A stretch of 13,141 bases of DNA from the NCBI GenBank assembly GCA_021792015.1, contig JAJYVM010000059.1, positions 1-13,141 on the forward strand, read 5' to 3'. This DNA comes from Bacillota bacterium (GTDB lineage: Bacteria; Bacillota; Sulfobacillia; RBS10-35; JAJYVM01). Position numbers and translations under genes: made by a program. The notes beneath the pieces are model-generated. The model did no database searches. It was given only the letters and a program-made list of their open reading frames with translations, and was not told the DNA's origin. Shown here piece after piece: positions 1 to 7,264 of this stretch (positions within the stretch are counted from its first letter, which is position 1; each line of letters starts with the position of its first letter).

Positions 1-780
1 GGCGGGGGCGGCACCTGAATAGAGCCCGCCGCCGTCGGCCGCCCAGACCGTCCACCCCTCCGCCCACGCGATCGCGTCCGCTTCGGCGGCGGCCCGCTCC
101 AGCCCGAGGCTGCACGGCAGGCAGACGGCCGTGCGCACCCCCTGCGCGGCGGAGCCGAAGACCTCCGGCCAGGTCAGCCGCCGCGACATGGCGCCGGGCT
201 CCGCCAGCGGGTCCACACCGCCGGCCGCGCGCACCAGCTCCGGCATCCAGTGCCCTGCGTTGAAGGGCGGATTCAGCCACTCCAGGCAGACGACGGGCAC
301 TGGCGCGGCACCGGCCAGCCGGGCCGCCACCTCAGCCTGTCGCGCCCGCAGCCCGTCGGCCAGGCTCCGCCCGCGCGCCTCGGCACCGACGGCGGCGGCC
401 ACCGCCTCGATGCTCGCCAGCACATCCGCCAGCCCCCGCGGGTTGAGCGAGACGACGCGCGCCCGCGGCGCCGCCGCCACCCGCGCGGCATCCCCGGGCA
501 GCGCGCAGACGGCGCAGGTGTCCTGGGTCAGCACCACGTCGGGGTCCACCGCGCGCAGCAGATCCTCGTCCACCTGGTACGGGCTGGCCCCGGCCACCGC
601 GGCCGCCGTCACCAGCCGGTCGATCTCCGCCGAGTCCACCCCCGCGGGCTCGATGGACGACCGCACCGCCACCGGCACGCCGTCCACCCCGCAGCCGTCG
701 GTGACGGCCACGAGCTCCGCGTCCAGCCCGAGGGCCACAACAATGGACGTCCCGCTCGGCACCAGCGACGCGATCCGCAT
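1..780 (-). CDS. Cobalamin-binding protein, BtuF-like, partial (C-terminus beyond left edge)
   Basis: An open frame of 260 codons runs from an ATG at 780 down to base 1 with no stop, so the gene is cut by the window edge. It belongs to the periplasmic-binding-protein-like cobalamin-binding family related to BtuF. Visible family marks are the N-terminal SLVPSGTSIV (residues 5-14), TQDTCAVC (85-92) and the block EWLNPPFNAGHW (167-178). The segment near the edge (VWAADGGGLYS) matches the usual position about 30-50 residues before the end. There is no signal peptide or lipobox: the protein starts directly in the first beta strand, as is common in this subfamily, so a cytoplasmic location, or export by an unseen route, must be considered. 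A purine-rich GGAAGGGG lies about 9-12 bases before the ATG. It is divergent from hutU. The exact ligand (B12, another corrinoid, or an iron chelate) cannot be read from sequence. Confidence 0.9.
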   Translation of the reverse strand, partial: MRIASLVPSGTSIVVALGLDAELVAVTDGCGVDGVPVAVRSSIEPAGVDSAEIDRLVTAAAVAGASPYQVDEDLLRAVDPDVVLTQDTCAVCALPGDAARVAAAPRARVVSLNPRGLADVLASIEAVAAAVGAEARGRSLADGLRARQAEVAARLAGAAPVPVVCLEWLNPPFNAGHWMPELVRAAGGVDPLAEPGAMSRRLTWPEVFGSAAQGVRTAVCLPCSLGLERAAAEADAIAWAEGWTVWAADGGGLYSGAAPA

Positions 781-1061
781 GCCTGCCCGCCCCTTCCGTG
801 CCGGTCAGCCGGCGCCAGTCCGCCGCGCTGAGCCGGCATCCAAGCACCCGCCCCCCGGCGCCCGCACGCCTCCCGCCAGTCCGCGCAGCCGGACGGACGA
901 CGGGCACCCTCCGCGAGTGGGTCCGCCCCCACCGGCGCGCACGCACCCCGCGCCCCATGGCCCCGCATCCCGACGTTGGCCGGCCCACCACCCCGTTCCT
1001 GCCGTCACATCCCGCCGGACGGCACACGAGATACTCTTAGAGGCGGGAGGAGGCATCGCGC
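781..1061. promoter_or_regulatory. Divergent intergenic region between the cobalamin-binding gene and hutU
   Basis: This 281-bp region must hold the promoters for both divergent genes. It contains an 11-bp direct repeat, CGCCAGTCCGC, at 813-823 and 874-884, with AGCCGG following shortly after each copy. The only A+T-richer stretch is around 1029-1040 (agatactcttag). GATACT at 1030-1035 is a possible but weak -10 for hutU (4 of 6 matches), with no good -35 at standard spacing. A strong Shine-Dalgarno GGGAGGAGG (1045-1053) sits 8 bases before the hutU ATG. I see no recognisable cobalamin riboswitch core on the minus strand and no small gene. Confidence 0.4.
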
Positions 1062-2732
1062 ATGGCCGGCGCCGAGACGGTCCGCGCCCCCCGGGGCACC
1101 GCCATCACCTGCCGCGGCTGGCAGCAGGAGGCGGCCCTCCGCTGCCTGATGAACAACCTCGACCCCGAGGTCGCCGAGGATCCCGAGCGCCTCGTCGTGT
1201 ACGGCGGCACGGGCAAGGCCGCCCGCGACTGGGACTGCTACCGCGCCATCGTGGCCGAGCTGCGCCGCCTCGCCGACGATGAGACGCTGCTCGTCGCCTC
1301 GGGCAAGCCCGTCGGCGTCTTCCCGACCCATCCGCGGGCCCCGCGCGTGCTCATCGCCAACGCCAACCTCGTCCCCCACTGGGCCACCTGGGAGAAGTTC
1401 TGGGAGCTGGAGCGCGCCGGCCTCACCATGTACGGGCAGATGACGGCGGGCTCCTGGATCTACATCGGCAGCCAGGGGATCATCCAGGGCACGTACGAGA
1501 CCCTGGCGGCCCTCGGCGCCCAGCACTTCGGCGGCTCCCTGCGCGGGCGCGTGGTGCTCACGGGCGGCCTCGGCGGCATGGGCGGCGCCCAGCCCCTGGC
1601 CGTGACCATGAACGAGGGCGTCGCCCTGTGCGTCGAGGTGGACCCGGCCCGCGCCCGCCGCCGCGTGGACGCCGGCTTCTGCGACCGCATGACCGACGAC
1701 CTCGACACGGCCGTCGCCTGGACCGAGCAGGCCCGCGCCGCGCGCGCGCCTGCCTCGATCGCCCTGATCGGCAACTGCGCCGACGTTCTCCCGGAGCTCG
1801 TCCGCCGCGGCTTCCAGCCGGATGTCGTCACGGACCAGACATCGGCCCACGACCCGCTGCGCGGCTACCTGCCCCCCGGCCTCCCACCGCGCGAGGCCGC
1901 CGACCTGCGCGAGGCCGACCCCGCCGAGTACGTGCGCCTGGCCCAGCACGCCATGGCCCGCCACGTGGAGGCCATCCTGGCCTTCGCCGCCAGGGGCGCG
2001 GTCGCGTTCGACTACGGCAACAACCTGCGCGCCCAGGCCGTCGAGGGCGGGCTGCCCGCGGCGCGCGCCTTCTCCTACCCGGGCTTCGTCCCCGCCTACA
2101 TTCGCCCGCAGTTCTGCGAGGGCCGCGGCCCCTTCCGCTGGCTGGCGCTCTCGGGCGACCCCGCCGACATCCTCCGCACCGACGAGGTCATCCTGAAGGA
2201 GTTCGCCGACAACGCGCCGCTCTGCCGCTGGATCCGCCTGGCCCAGGACCGCATCCCCTTCCAGGGCCTGCCCGCGCGGATCTGCTGGCTCGGCTACGGC
2301 GAGCGCGACCGCGTGGGCCTGATCTTCAACGACCTGGTGCGCCGCGGCGAGCTGAAGGCCCCGATCGTGATCGGCCGCGACCACCTGGACGCCGGCTCGG
2401 TCGCCTCCCCCAACCGCGAGACGGAGGGCATGCGCGACGGCTCGGACGCCATCGCCGACTGGCCGATTCTGAACGCCCTGGTGAACACGGCCGCGGGCGC
2501 GAGCTGGGTGAGCTTCCACCACGGCGGCGGCGTGGGCATCGGCTACAGCCTGCACGCGGGCATGGTCGCCGTCGCCGACGGCAGCGCGGAGGCGGACTGG
2601 CGCCTGGCGCACGTGCTGCGGACGGATCCGGGCACAGGGGTGCTGCGCCACGCGGACGCCGGCTACCCCCGCGCCATCGAGGTCGCGTCGGCACGCGGTA
2701 TCCGCGTGCCGATGACACCGGCCCAGCAGTGA
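1062..2732 (+). CDS. hutU: Urocanate hydratase (urocanase)
   Basis: Converts urocanate to 4-imidazolone-5-propionate, the second step of histidine degradation, in the cytoplasm, using tightly bound NAD+ as electrophile (EC 4.2.1.49). The 556-residue length is normal for the family. The glycine-rich NAD-contact segment GGLGGMGGAQP lies at 168-178. The urocanase active-site signature FQGLPARICW is complete at 400-409, with the conserved cysteine at 408. Other family blocks are YGGTGKAARDW near the N-terminus, TDQTSAHDPL and the C-terminal SFHHGGGVGIGYSLHAG. The ATG at 1062 is chosen because GGGAGGAGG ends 8 bases upstream and the protein begins at the usual family position. Its TGA overlaps the hutI start by 4 nt, so it is the first gene of a coupled hutU-hutI-ureohydrolase unit. 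hutH, the preceding step, is not in the window. Confidence 0.97.
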   Translation: MAGAETVRAPRGTAITCRGWQQEAALRCLMNNLDPEVAEDPERLVVYGGTGKAARDWDCYRAIVAELRRLADDETLLVASGKPVGVFPTHPRAPRVLIANANLVPHWATWEKFWELERAGLTMYGQMTAGSWIYIGSQGIIQGTYETLAALGAQHFGGSLRGRVVLTGGLGGMGGAQPLAVTMNEGVALCVEVDPARARRRVDAGFCDRMTDDLDTAVAWTEQARAARAPASIALIGNCADVLPELVRRGFQPDVVTDQTSAHDPLRGYLPPGLPPREAADLREADPAEYVRLAQHAMARHVEAILAFAARGAVAFDYGNNLRAQAVEGGLPAARAFSYPGFVPAYIRPQFCEGRGPFRWLALSGDPADILRTDEVILKEFADNAPLCRWIRLAQDRIPFQGLPARICWLGYGERDRVGLIFNDLVRRGELKAPIVIGRDHLDAGSVASPNRETEGMRDGSDAIADWPILNALVNTAAGASWVSFHHGGGVGIGYSLHAGMVAVADGSAEADWRLAHVLRTDPGTGVLRHADAGYPRAIEVASARGIRVPMTPAQQ

Positions 2733-3961
2733 TCGATCTGGTTGTTGTGGGGGCTGCGGAAGCGGCCACCATGGCCGGTCCGGCGCCTCGGCTCGGACCG
2801 GCCCTCGGCAACGCGGGCCTCGTCCACGACGCCTATGTCGCGGTGGACGGCGGCAGGATTCTCGGCGTCGGCCCCATGACGGCGATCCCCCGCGACTGGC
2901 GGCTGGCCCGAGAGGTCTATGACGCCGCGGGCCAGACGGTGCTCCCGGGCTTCGTGGACCCGCACACCCACGTCGTCCACGCCGGCGACCGCACCGGCGA
3001 GTTCCGCGAGCGGTTGCGGGGCCTCTCCTACGCCGAGATCGGTCGCCGCGGCGGCGGCATCCTCTCCACTGTGGCGGCCACGCGTGCGGCCACGGGCGAC
3101 CGGCTGGTCGCGGAGGCCCGGCCGCGCCTGCGCCGCATGCTGGCAACCGGCACCACAACCGCCGAGGTCAAGAGCGGGTACGGGCTCACGACCGAGGACG
3201 AGCTGAAGATGCTGGACGCCATCGCGCGGCTGGACGAGCCGGTGGAGCTGGTGGCGACCCTGTTGGGCGGACATGAAGTTCCGATGGAGGCTCGCGCTGA
3301 TCCCGAGCATTATGTCAACTTGGTCGTGAACGAGATGACACCCGCCGCCGCGCGCCAGGGCATCGCCCGGTTCTGCGACGTCTTCTGCGAGAGCGGCGTC
3401 TTCGATGCGGACCAGTCCCGCCGCATGCTGCGGGCAGGCCTTGAAGCCGGCCTGCAGCCCCGCCTTCACGCGGACCAGCTCACCGGCTGCGGCGGGGCCG
3501 AGCTGGCCGCCGCCGTCGGCGCGCGTACGGCCGACCACCTGGAGCAGGTCTCCGAGGCCGGCATCCGGGCCATGGCCGGCGCCGGGGTCATGGCCGTGCT
3601 GCTCCCTGGCGCGTCCTTCTTCCTGGGCATCGAGCACGCGCCCGCCCGCCGCCTGATCGACGCCGGTGTCGCTGTCGCGCTCGGCACGGATTGCAACCCC
3701 GGCTCCTGCCCCATCGAGTCGATGGCGGTGATCGTGGGCCTGGCGTGCGTGGCGCTGCGCCTCACGCCGGAGGAGGCCCTGTGCGCGGCCACCCTGAACG
3801 CGGCCTGGGCCCTGAACGTCCATGACCGCCTCGGCTCGCTGGAGCCAGGCAAGCAGGCGGACCTCATCGCCATCGCCGACCGCGATCCCGCAGCCATCCC
3901 CTACCGCTTCGGCAGCAACCTGGTGACCGCCGTCTGGAAGAGGGGGCAGCGCGTCGTATGA
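2729..3961 (+). CDS. hutI: Imidazolonepropionase
   Basis: Hydrolyses 4-imidazolone-5-propionate to N-formimino-L-glutamate (EC 3.5.2.7), a cytoplasmic metal-dependent amidohydrolase of 410 residues. Metal and active-site positions match the family: DPHTH with H79 and H81, H247 in LHADQL, H270 in ADHLE and D321 in GTDCNPG, plus the KSGYGL substrate loop. These numbers lie within a few residues of the metal ligands known for Bacillus subtilis HutI (His80, His82, His249, Asp324). The frame is open far upstream inside hutU, so the start must be argued. GTG at 2729 forms a GTGA overlap with the hutU stop and includes the N-terminal strand (IDLVVVGAAEA) that the family has. The next in-frame ATG, at 2771, would remove it. 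No Shine-Dalgarno precedes the GTG, so translation probably depends on termination of hutU. The TGA overlaps the next ATG by 4 nt. Confidence 0.95.
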   Translation: MIDLVVVGAAEAATMAGPAPRLGPALGNAGLVHDAYVAVDGGRILGVGPMTAIPRDWRLAREVYDAAGQTVLPGFVDPHTHVVHAGDRTGEFRERLRGLSYAEIGRRGGGILSTVAATRAATGDRLVAEARPRLRRMLATGTTTAEVKSGYGLTTEDELKMLDAIARLDEPVELVATLLGGHEVPMEARADPEHYVNLVVNEMTPAAARQGIARFCDVFCESGVFDADQSRRMLRAGLEAGLQPRLHADQLTGCGGAELAAAVGARTADHLEQVSEAGIRAMAGAGVMAVLLPGASFFLGIEHAPARRLIDAGVAVALGTDCNPGSCPIESMAVIVGLACVALRLTPEEALCAATLNAAWALNVHDRLGSLEPGKQADLIAIADRDPAAIPYRFGSNLVTAVWKRGQRVV

Positions 3962-4866
3962 CCATGCCGCTGGCTGGAATCGCCACGTTCGCTGCGGCGC
4001 CGCTGCTTACGCAGGAGCCGCACCCGCACTTCGCCGTCTTCGGAGTTCCCTTCGACGCCGCCACCGGTTACCGGCCGGGCGCACGGCTCGGGCCGCGCGC
4101 CCTCCGCGACGCCTCCGCCCGCTACGCCATGGCCTGGGGCGATGCCAACCCCGGCTACTGGGACGTGGAGGACGACCGCCAGTACCTGGTGGGCTGCCGC
4201 CTGGCCGACGCCGGCGACGTGGACCCGCTGTACACGGACCTGGATGCGCTGGACCAACGCACCGACGCTCTTGTGGGGAGCCTGCTCGGTGCGGGCATCA
4301 TCCCGATCGGCCTTGGCGGGGATCATTCCGTCACGTATCCCATCCTGCGCGCCTTCGGCGCGCTCGGGCGACCGGTCGACATCCTGCAGATCGACGCGCA
4401 CCTGGATTTCACCGATGAGATCGGCGGCTTTCCGCGCTCGAATTCCAGCCCCATCCGGCGCGCCAGCGAGCTCTCCTGGATTGGGAACGTCACCGTGATC
4501 GGCGTGCGCGGCATCCGGACGTCGCGACCGGCCTGGGACGCCGCCGTGGCCCGCGGTCACCGTCTGCTCCTCGCCCGCGACGGGCTCGAGGGCGCCCTCC
4601 GGGCGTTGCCCTCCGGGCGCGACCTCTACGTCACGCTCGACATCGACGGCCTCGATCCGTCTGTCGCGCCGGGGACTTCCTCCCCGGAGCCGGGCGGCCT
4701 CGCCTACCGCGATGTGCGCGCGATCCTGCGCCGGGCGGGGGCCGCGAACCGCATCGTCGGCGCCGACGTCGTCGAGGTCAACCCCTTCCTCGACCCCAGC
4801 GGCGGCACCGCGCTCCTCGGCGCGCGGCTGGCCGTCGAGCTCATGGCCGCCACTTATCTCGCGTAA
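3958..4866 (+). CDS. Ureohydrolase (agmatinase-type), probable formiminoglutamate hydrolase
   Basis: A 302-residue arginase/agmatinase-superfamily enzyme. All six binuclear-manganese ligands are visible: H123 in GGDHS, D146, H148 and D150 in DAHLDFTD, and D228 and D230 in LDIDGLDP, followed by APGTSSPEPGGL (237-248). Those motifs are agmatinase-like rather than those of classical HutG, which as I recall has GGGHE. Its place as third gene after hutU and hutI, with an ATGA overlap, argues that its substrate is N-formimino-L-glutamate, giving glutamate and formamide. Where agmatinases carry a His (HGTP-like, equivalent to rat arginase His141) this protein has SNSSP (161-165), with Asn162 at the His position. 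That is unusual for an agmatinase and compatible with a changed substrate. GAGGGGG (3940-3946) lies 11 bases before the ATG. Agmatinase or guanidino-acid hydrolase remains possible. I leave the symbol blank because the protein is not a clear HutG orthologue. Confidence 0.88.
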   Translation: MTMPLAGIATFAAAPLLTQEPHPHFAVFGVPFDAATGYRPGARLGPRALRDASARYAMAWGDANPGYWDVEDDRQYLVGCRLADAGDVDPLYTDLDALDQRTDALVGSLLGAGIIPIGLGGDHSVTYPILRAFGALGRPVDILQIDAHLDFTDEIGGFPRSNSSPIRRASELSWIGNVTVIGVRGIRTSRPAWDAAVARGHRLLLARDGLEGALRALPSGRDLYVTLDIDGLDPSVAPGTSSPEPGGLAYRDVRAILRRAGAANRIVGADVVEVNPFLDPSGGTALLGARLAVELMAATYLA

Positions 4867-4902
4867 CGAGGGAATCGGGCACGCGTCCCGAAGCTACCGG
4901 AT

Positions 4903-5574
4903 ATGTTGCTTGAGGCCGACGACCTCACCAAGATTTACGTCACGGGCTACGGGCCCGTGGAAGCCGTGCGCGGCGTCACGCTGCGCGTGAACGCCGGGGA
5001 GTTTGTCGTTCTGGCCGGACCCTCAGGATGCGGCAAGACCACCCTCCTCGGCATGCTGGGCGGCTTTGAGACGCCTTCGGGCGGCACCGTCCGCCTGCAG
5101 GGGCAGGAGTTGAACCAGATCCCACCGCATGAGCTCGTGCGCCTGCGGCGCACTCACCTCGGCTTCATCTTTCAGGGCTTCCACCTGCTGCAGAACCTCA
5201 CGGCGGCGGAGAACGTGGCCCTGCCGCTCGCCATGCGCCCCGGCACCCCGGCGCAGCGGGAGGCCCGCGCCCACGAGCTGCTGGAGCTGGTCGGCCTGGG
5301 CGGCCGGACCCGCCACTTCCCCTACCAGATGTCCGGCGGCGAGCAGCAGCGCGTTGCGATCGCACGCGCCCTGGCCAACGGGCCCAAGGTCGTCTTCGGC
5401 GACGAGCCGACCGCCAACCTCGACGAGGACACGACGCGCGCCGTGCTCGACCTCTTCGCCCGCCTGAACCGCGAACTGGGCCAGACGTTTGTGGTGGCCA
5501 CGCACGACCCGCTCTTCGCCGACTACGCCGGCCGCTACGTGCGGATGCGCGACGGGCGCCTGCTCGCCCCATGA
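4903..5574 (+). CDS. ABC transporter ATP-binding protein, LolD/MacB-like
   Basis: A 223-residue ABC ATPase of the LolD/MacB/FtsE type that would power the two permeases encoded just downstream. All nucleotide-binding elements are intact: Walker A GPSGCGKTT (39-47), Q-loop Gln91 in FQGFHLLQNLT, signature SGGEQ (144-148), Walker B VVFGDEP (163-169) with Glu168, D-loop ANLD and switch His201 in ATHD. The segment FQGFHLLQNLTAAENVALP is characteristic of this subfamily. The ATG at 4903 is 36 nt after the ureohydrolase stop. Upstream in the same frame, back to that stop, there is no other ATG or GTG, so the start is secure although its Shine-Dalgarno is poor. The TGA overlaps the permease ATG (ATGA). 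Being only 36 nt from the hut genes it could share their transcript, but a role in histidine transport is unlikely, because MacB/LolD-type systems do not import amino acids. Confidence 0.95.
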   Translation: MLLEADDLTKIYVTGYGPVEAVRGVTLRVNAGEFVVLAGPSGCGKTTLLGMLGGFETPSGGTVRLQGQELNQIPPHELVRLRRTHLGFIFQGFHLLQNLTAAENVALPLAMRPGTPAQREARAHELLELVGLGGRTRHFPYQMSGGEQQRVAIARALANGPKVVFGDEPTANLDEDTTRAVLDLFARLNRELGQTFVVATHDPLFADYAGRYVRMRDGRLLAP

Positions 5575-7166
5575 CCAACCCCGCCTTCTGGAGCTTCGGC
5601 TGGCGCATGGCACGGCGGTCGCTGTCGCGCAGCGCGCTGGCGGTCATCAGCCTGGCCGTGGCGACCCTGGTGGCGGCCTTCAGCCTGACCATCGACACCG
5701 GCCAGCCGGGGACGGCGGCCCTGGGGGTGCGCCGGTACCTTGGCGGCTCGGTCGTGGTGCAGATGCCGGCGCTCGACCTGCCGGGGCTCGACCTGCCCTC
5801 GGGCGGCACCTGGGCCTGGCAGGCGCCGGCGCCGGGACCCGATGGCCCGCTCGGCTGGCTCTATCCCGAGCTGCCGTGGGCCGGCGCGCCGGTGGCGGCG
5901 GCCACCCCCGCGCAGGTCGCCGCGGCGGGGTCCGTGCTGAGGCGCTTCCCCGGTGTCGCGGCCGCGACGCCCGTGCGGGCCCTGCCCGCGCTGTGGGAGT
6001 TCGCCCCGGACCGGTACGCCCAGGTCGAGATCATCGCCCGCAATGCCGCGGTGGATGCGGCCACGGGCTTCGCCAGCGGCTCGATCGTGGCCGGCCGCTA
6101 CTTCCTGCCGGCGCAGGCGGACCAGCCGGTCGCCCTCGTCGACGGCTACCGGCCGGCGCTGACCTCGGCCGCGGACCGCACGGCGGGCTACGCGCGCGAC
6201 AACGGGCGCCTGGTCGCCTTCAGCCTCGGCCGGCCCGAGTCGCTGCCGGCGCCCGTGCCGGCCGTCGGCACCACGATCGCCCTGCAGACGCCGACCTGGG
6301 TGTCGGGCGCCGCGGACTGGAGCCGGCTGCGGCCAGTCGGGCTGCGGGTGGTCGGCGCCTACACCGTGCCCGACGGTCTTTGGAACTGGCAGTCCGAGCG
6401 GCTGACGCCGGGCGGGCTGCAGCCCGTGCCGAGCGGCAGCGTGCGGTCGAGTCAGAACGTGGAGGCCACGGACTGGGCGACCGGCGCGGTCCTGGTCCCC
6501 CAGGCCTACTGGCAGACCCTCGCCGCCCGGGTCGGCTGGACGGCGCCACGCGGCAGCGCTGCCTGGGTCCTGCGCCTGCAGGGCGGGCTGAGCCAGGTCA
6601 ATCAGGTGGTGGCCGCCCTGCAGCGGTCATTGCCCGATGCGACGGTGGCCACGGTGCCCGCCATCGACACCGCCACCGCCCTGCAGCGGGATCCGGCCCT
6701 GGCCGTGCCCGCCCAGGACGCCGTCACCTCAGAGCGCGGCGCCACGCCCACCCCGGTGGCGCCGGCGACACCGGCGTGGGTGTCCCGGCTGACCTCCCTG
6801 GCCGGGTACATCGTCGCCGTGCTGCTGTTCGCCGGCAACCTGTACGTCATCGTCATCAACCGGCGGCGCGAGGTCGCCGCGCTGCGGGCGGCGGGGGCGG
6901 GCATGGGCGAGGTGGCGGCCATGCTCGGGGCCGAGATCGCCGCCGTCACCTGCCTGGGCGCCGCCTGCGGGCTGGCCCTGGCCCTGCCCTTTCTGACCTG
7001 GCAGGTCCTCAGCAACGGCCTCGGCGTCCTCGGGATGCTGGGCGCCTGGGGCCTCCTGCTGGCCGTGGTCGTGGGCGGGACGCTGCCGCTTGCCGCCCTC
7101 ACCCTGGCCCTGGCCACCCTGTGGGCCGCGCGGCTGCCGGTCCTGGCGGTGCTGCGCGGTGGGTAG
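5571..7166 (+). CDS. ABC transporter permease, FtsX/MacB-like (first subunit)
   Basis: A 531-residue membrane protein with type VII ABC (MacB/LolC) topology: one N-terminal transmembrane segment at about 21-40, an extracytoplasmic domain of roughly 365 residues rich in Ala, Pro and Gly, and three C-terminal segments at about 410-429, 453-477 and 488-522. After the second helix comes NRRREVAALRAAGAG (about 430-444), the cytoplasmic coupling segment typical of FtsX-domain proteins, which pairs with the upstream ATPase. Such systems are mechanotransmitters or export lipoproteins, peptides or drugs; the cargo here is unknown. The ATG overlaps the ATPase stop by 4 nt. The last 28 codons lie in the first unit of an 85-bp tandem duplication, and the TAG (7164-7166) overlaps a GTG at 7159. 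Confidence 0.9.
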   Translation: MTNPAFWSFGWRMARRSLSRSALAVISLAVATLVAAFSLTIDTGQPGTAALGVRRYLGGSVVVQMPALDLPGLDLPSGGTWAWQAPAPGPDGPLGWLYPELPWAGAPVAAATPAQVAAAGSVLRRFPGVAAATPVRALPALWEFAPDRYAQVEIIARNAAVDAATGFASGSIVAGRYFLPAQADQPVALVDGYRPALTSAADRTAGYARDNGRLVAFSLGRPESLPAPVPAVGTTIALQTPTWVSGAADWSRLRPVGLRVVGAYTVPDGLWNWQSERLTPGGLQPVPSGSVRSSQNVEATDWATGAVLVPQAYWQTLAARVGWTAPRGSAAWVLRLQGGLSQVNQVVAALQRSLPDATVATVPAIDTATALQRDPALAVPAQDAVTSERGATPTPVAPATPAWVSRLTSLAGYIVAVLLFAGNLYVIVINRRREVAALRAAGAGMGEVAAMLGAEIAAVTCLGAACGLALALPFLTWQVLSNGLGVLGMLGAWGLLLAVVVGGTLPLAALTLALATLWAARLPVLAVLRGG

Positions 7167-7264
7167 GCTGCCATTGGCCGCCCTCGCCCTGACCCTGGCC
7201 ACCCTCTGGCCCGCGCGCCTAACGGTCCTGGCGGTGCCGCGCCGTGGGTAGGCTGCCGCTTGCC
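7082..7264 (+). repeat. 85-bp tandem duplication at the junction of the two permease genes
   Basis: Unit 1 is 7082-7166 and unit 2 is 7167-7251, each exactly 85 bp. I count 12 mismatches (73 of 85 identical, about 86%). A third partial start, GCTGCCGCTTGCC at 7252-7264, is identical to 7082-7094, and GTGGGTAGGCTGCC occurs at both 7159-7172 and 7244-7257. Unit 1 encodes the last 28 codons and stop of the first permease. Because 85 is not a multiple of 3, unit 2 carries that coding frame shifted by one relative to the first permease gene, still ending in TAG. The pattern fits slippage between the 13-bp repeats at the original gene junction. Confidence 0.95.
7159..7251 (+). CDS. Possible 30-codon relay cistron made by the duplication
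   Basis: From a GTG at 7159, which overlaps the first permease stop as GTGGGTAG, a 30-codon frame reads through unit 2 of the tandem duplication to TAG at 7249-7251. That stop is in turn overlapped by GTGGGTAG containing the second permease start (GTG at 7244). The predicted peptide begins MGRLPLAALALTLATLW and is a diverged copy of the first permease tail. It is too short for a transporter subunit. If translated, it would pass ribosomes from the first permease gene to the second. There is no clear Shine-Dalgarno, and it may equally be an untranslated leftover. Confidence 0.35.
   Translation: MGRLPLAALALTLATLWPARLTVLAVPRRG

Noticed and set aside
781..1061. Possible cobalamin riboswitch on the minus strand before the cobalamin-binding gene
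   Set aside because: I searched for the B12-box core (GCCACTG-like) and the conserved flanking elements and did not find them; GGGTGCC-like matches alone are uninformative at this GC content.
1628..2728. Upstream extension of the hutI frame inside hutU
   Set aside because: The frame is open by composition only; the translated part is Arg/Pro-rich, and the HutI fold begins right at the GTG at 2729.
1005..3158. 717-codon minus-strand open frame opposite hutU and hutI
   Set aside because: Arg/Gly/Ala-rich translation with no domain; it is the antisense shadow of two certain genes, as expected when third positions are nearly all G or C. The other long minus-strand frames (2663-3823, 7361-9112, 10151-11617, 11542-13053) are rejected for the same reason.
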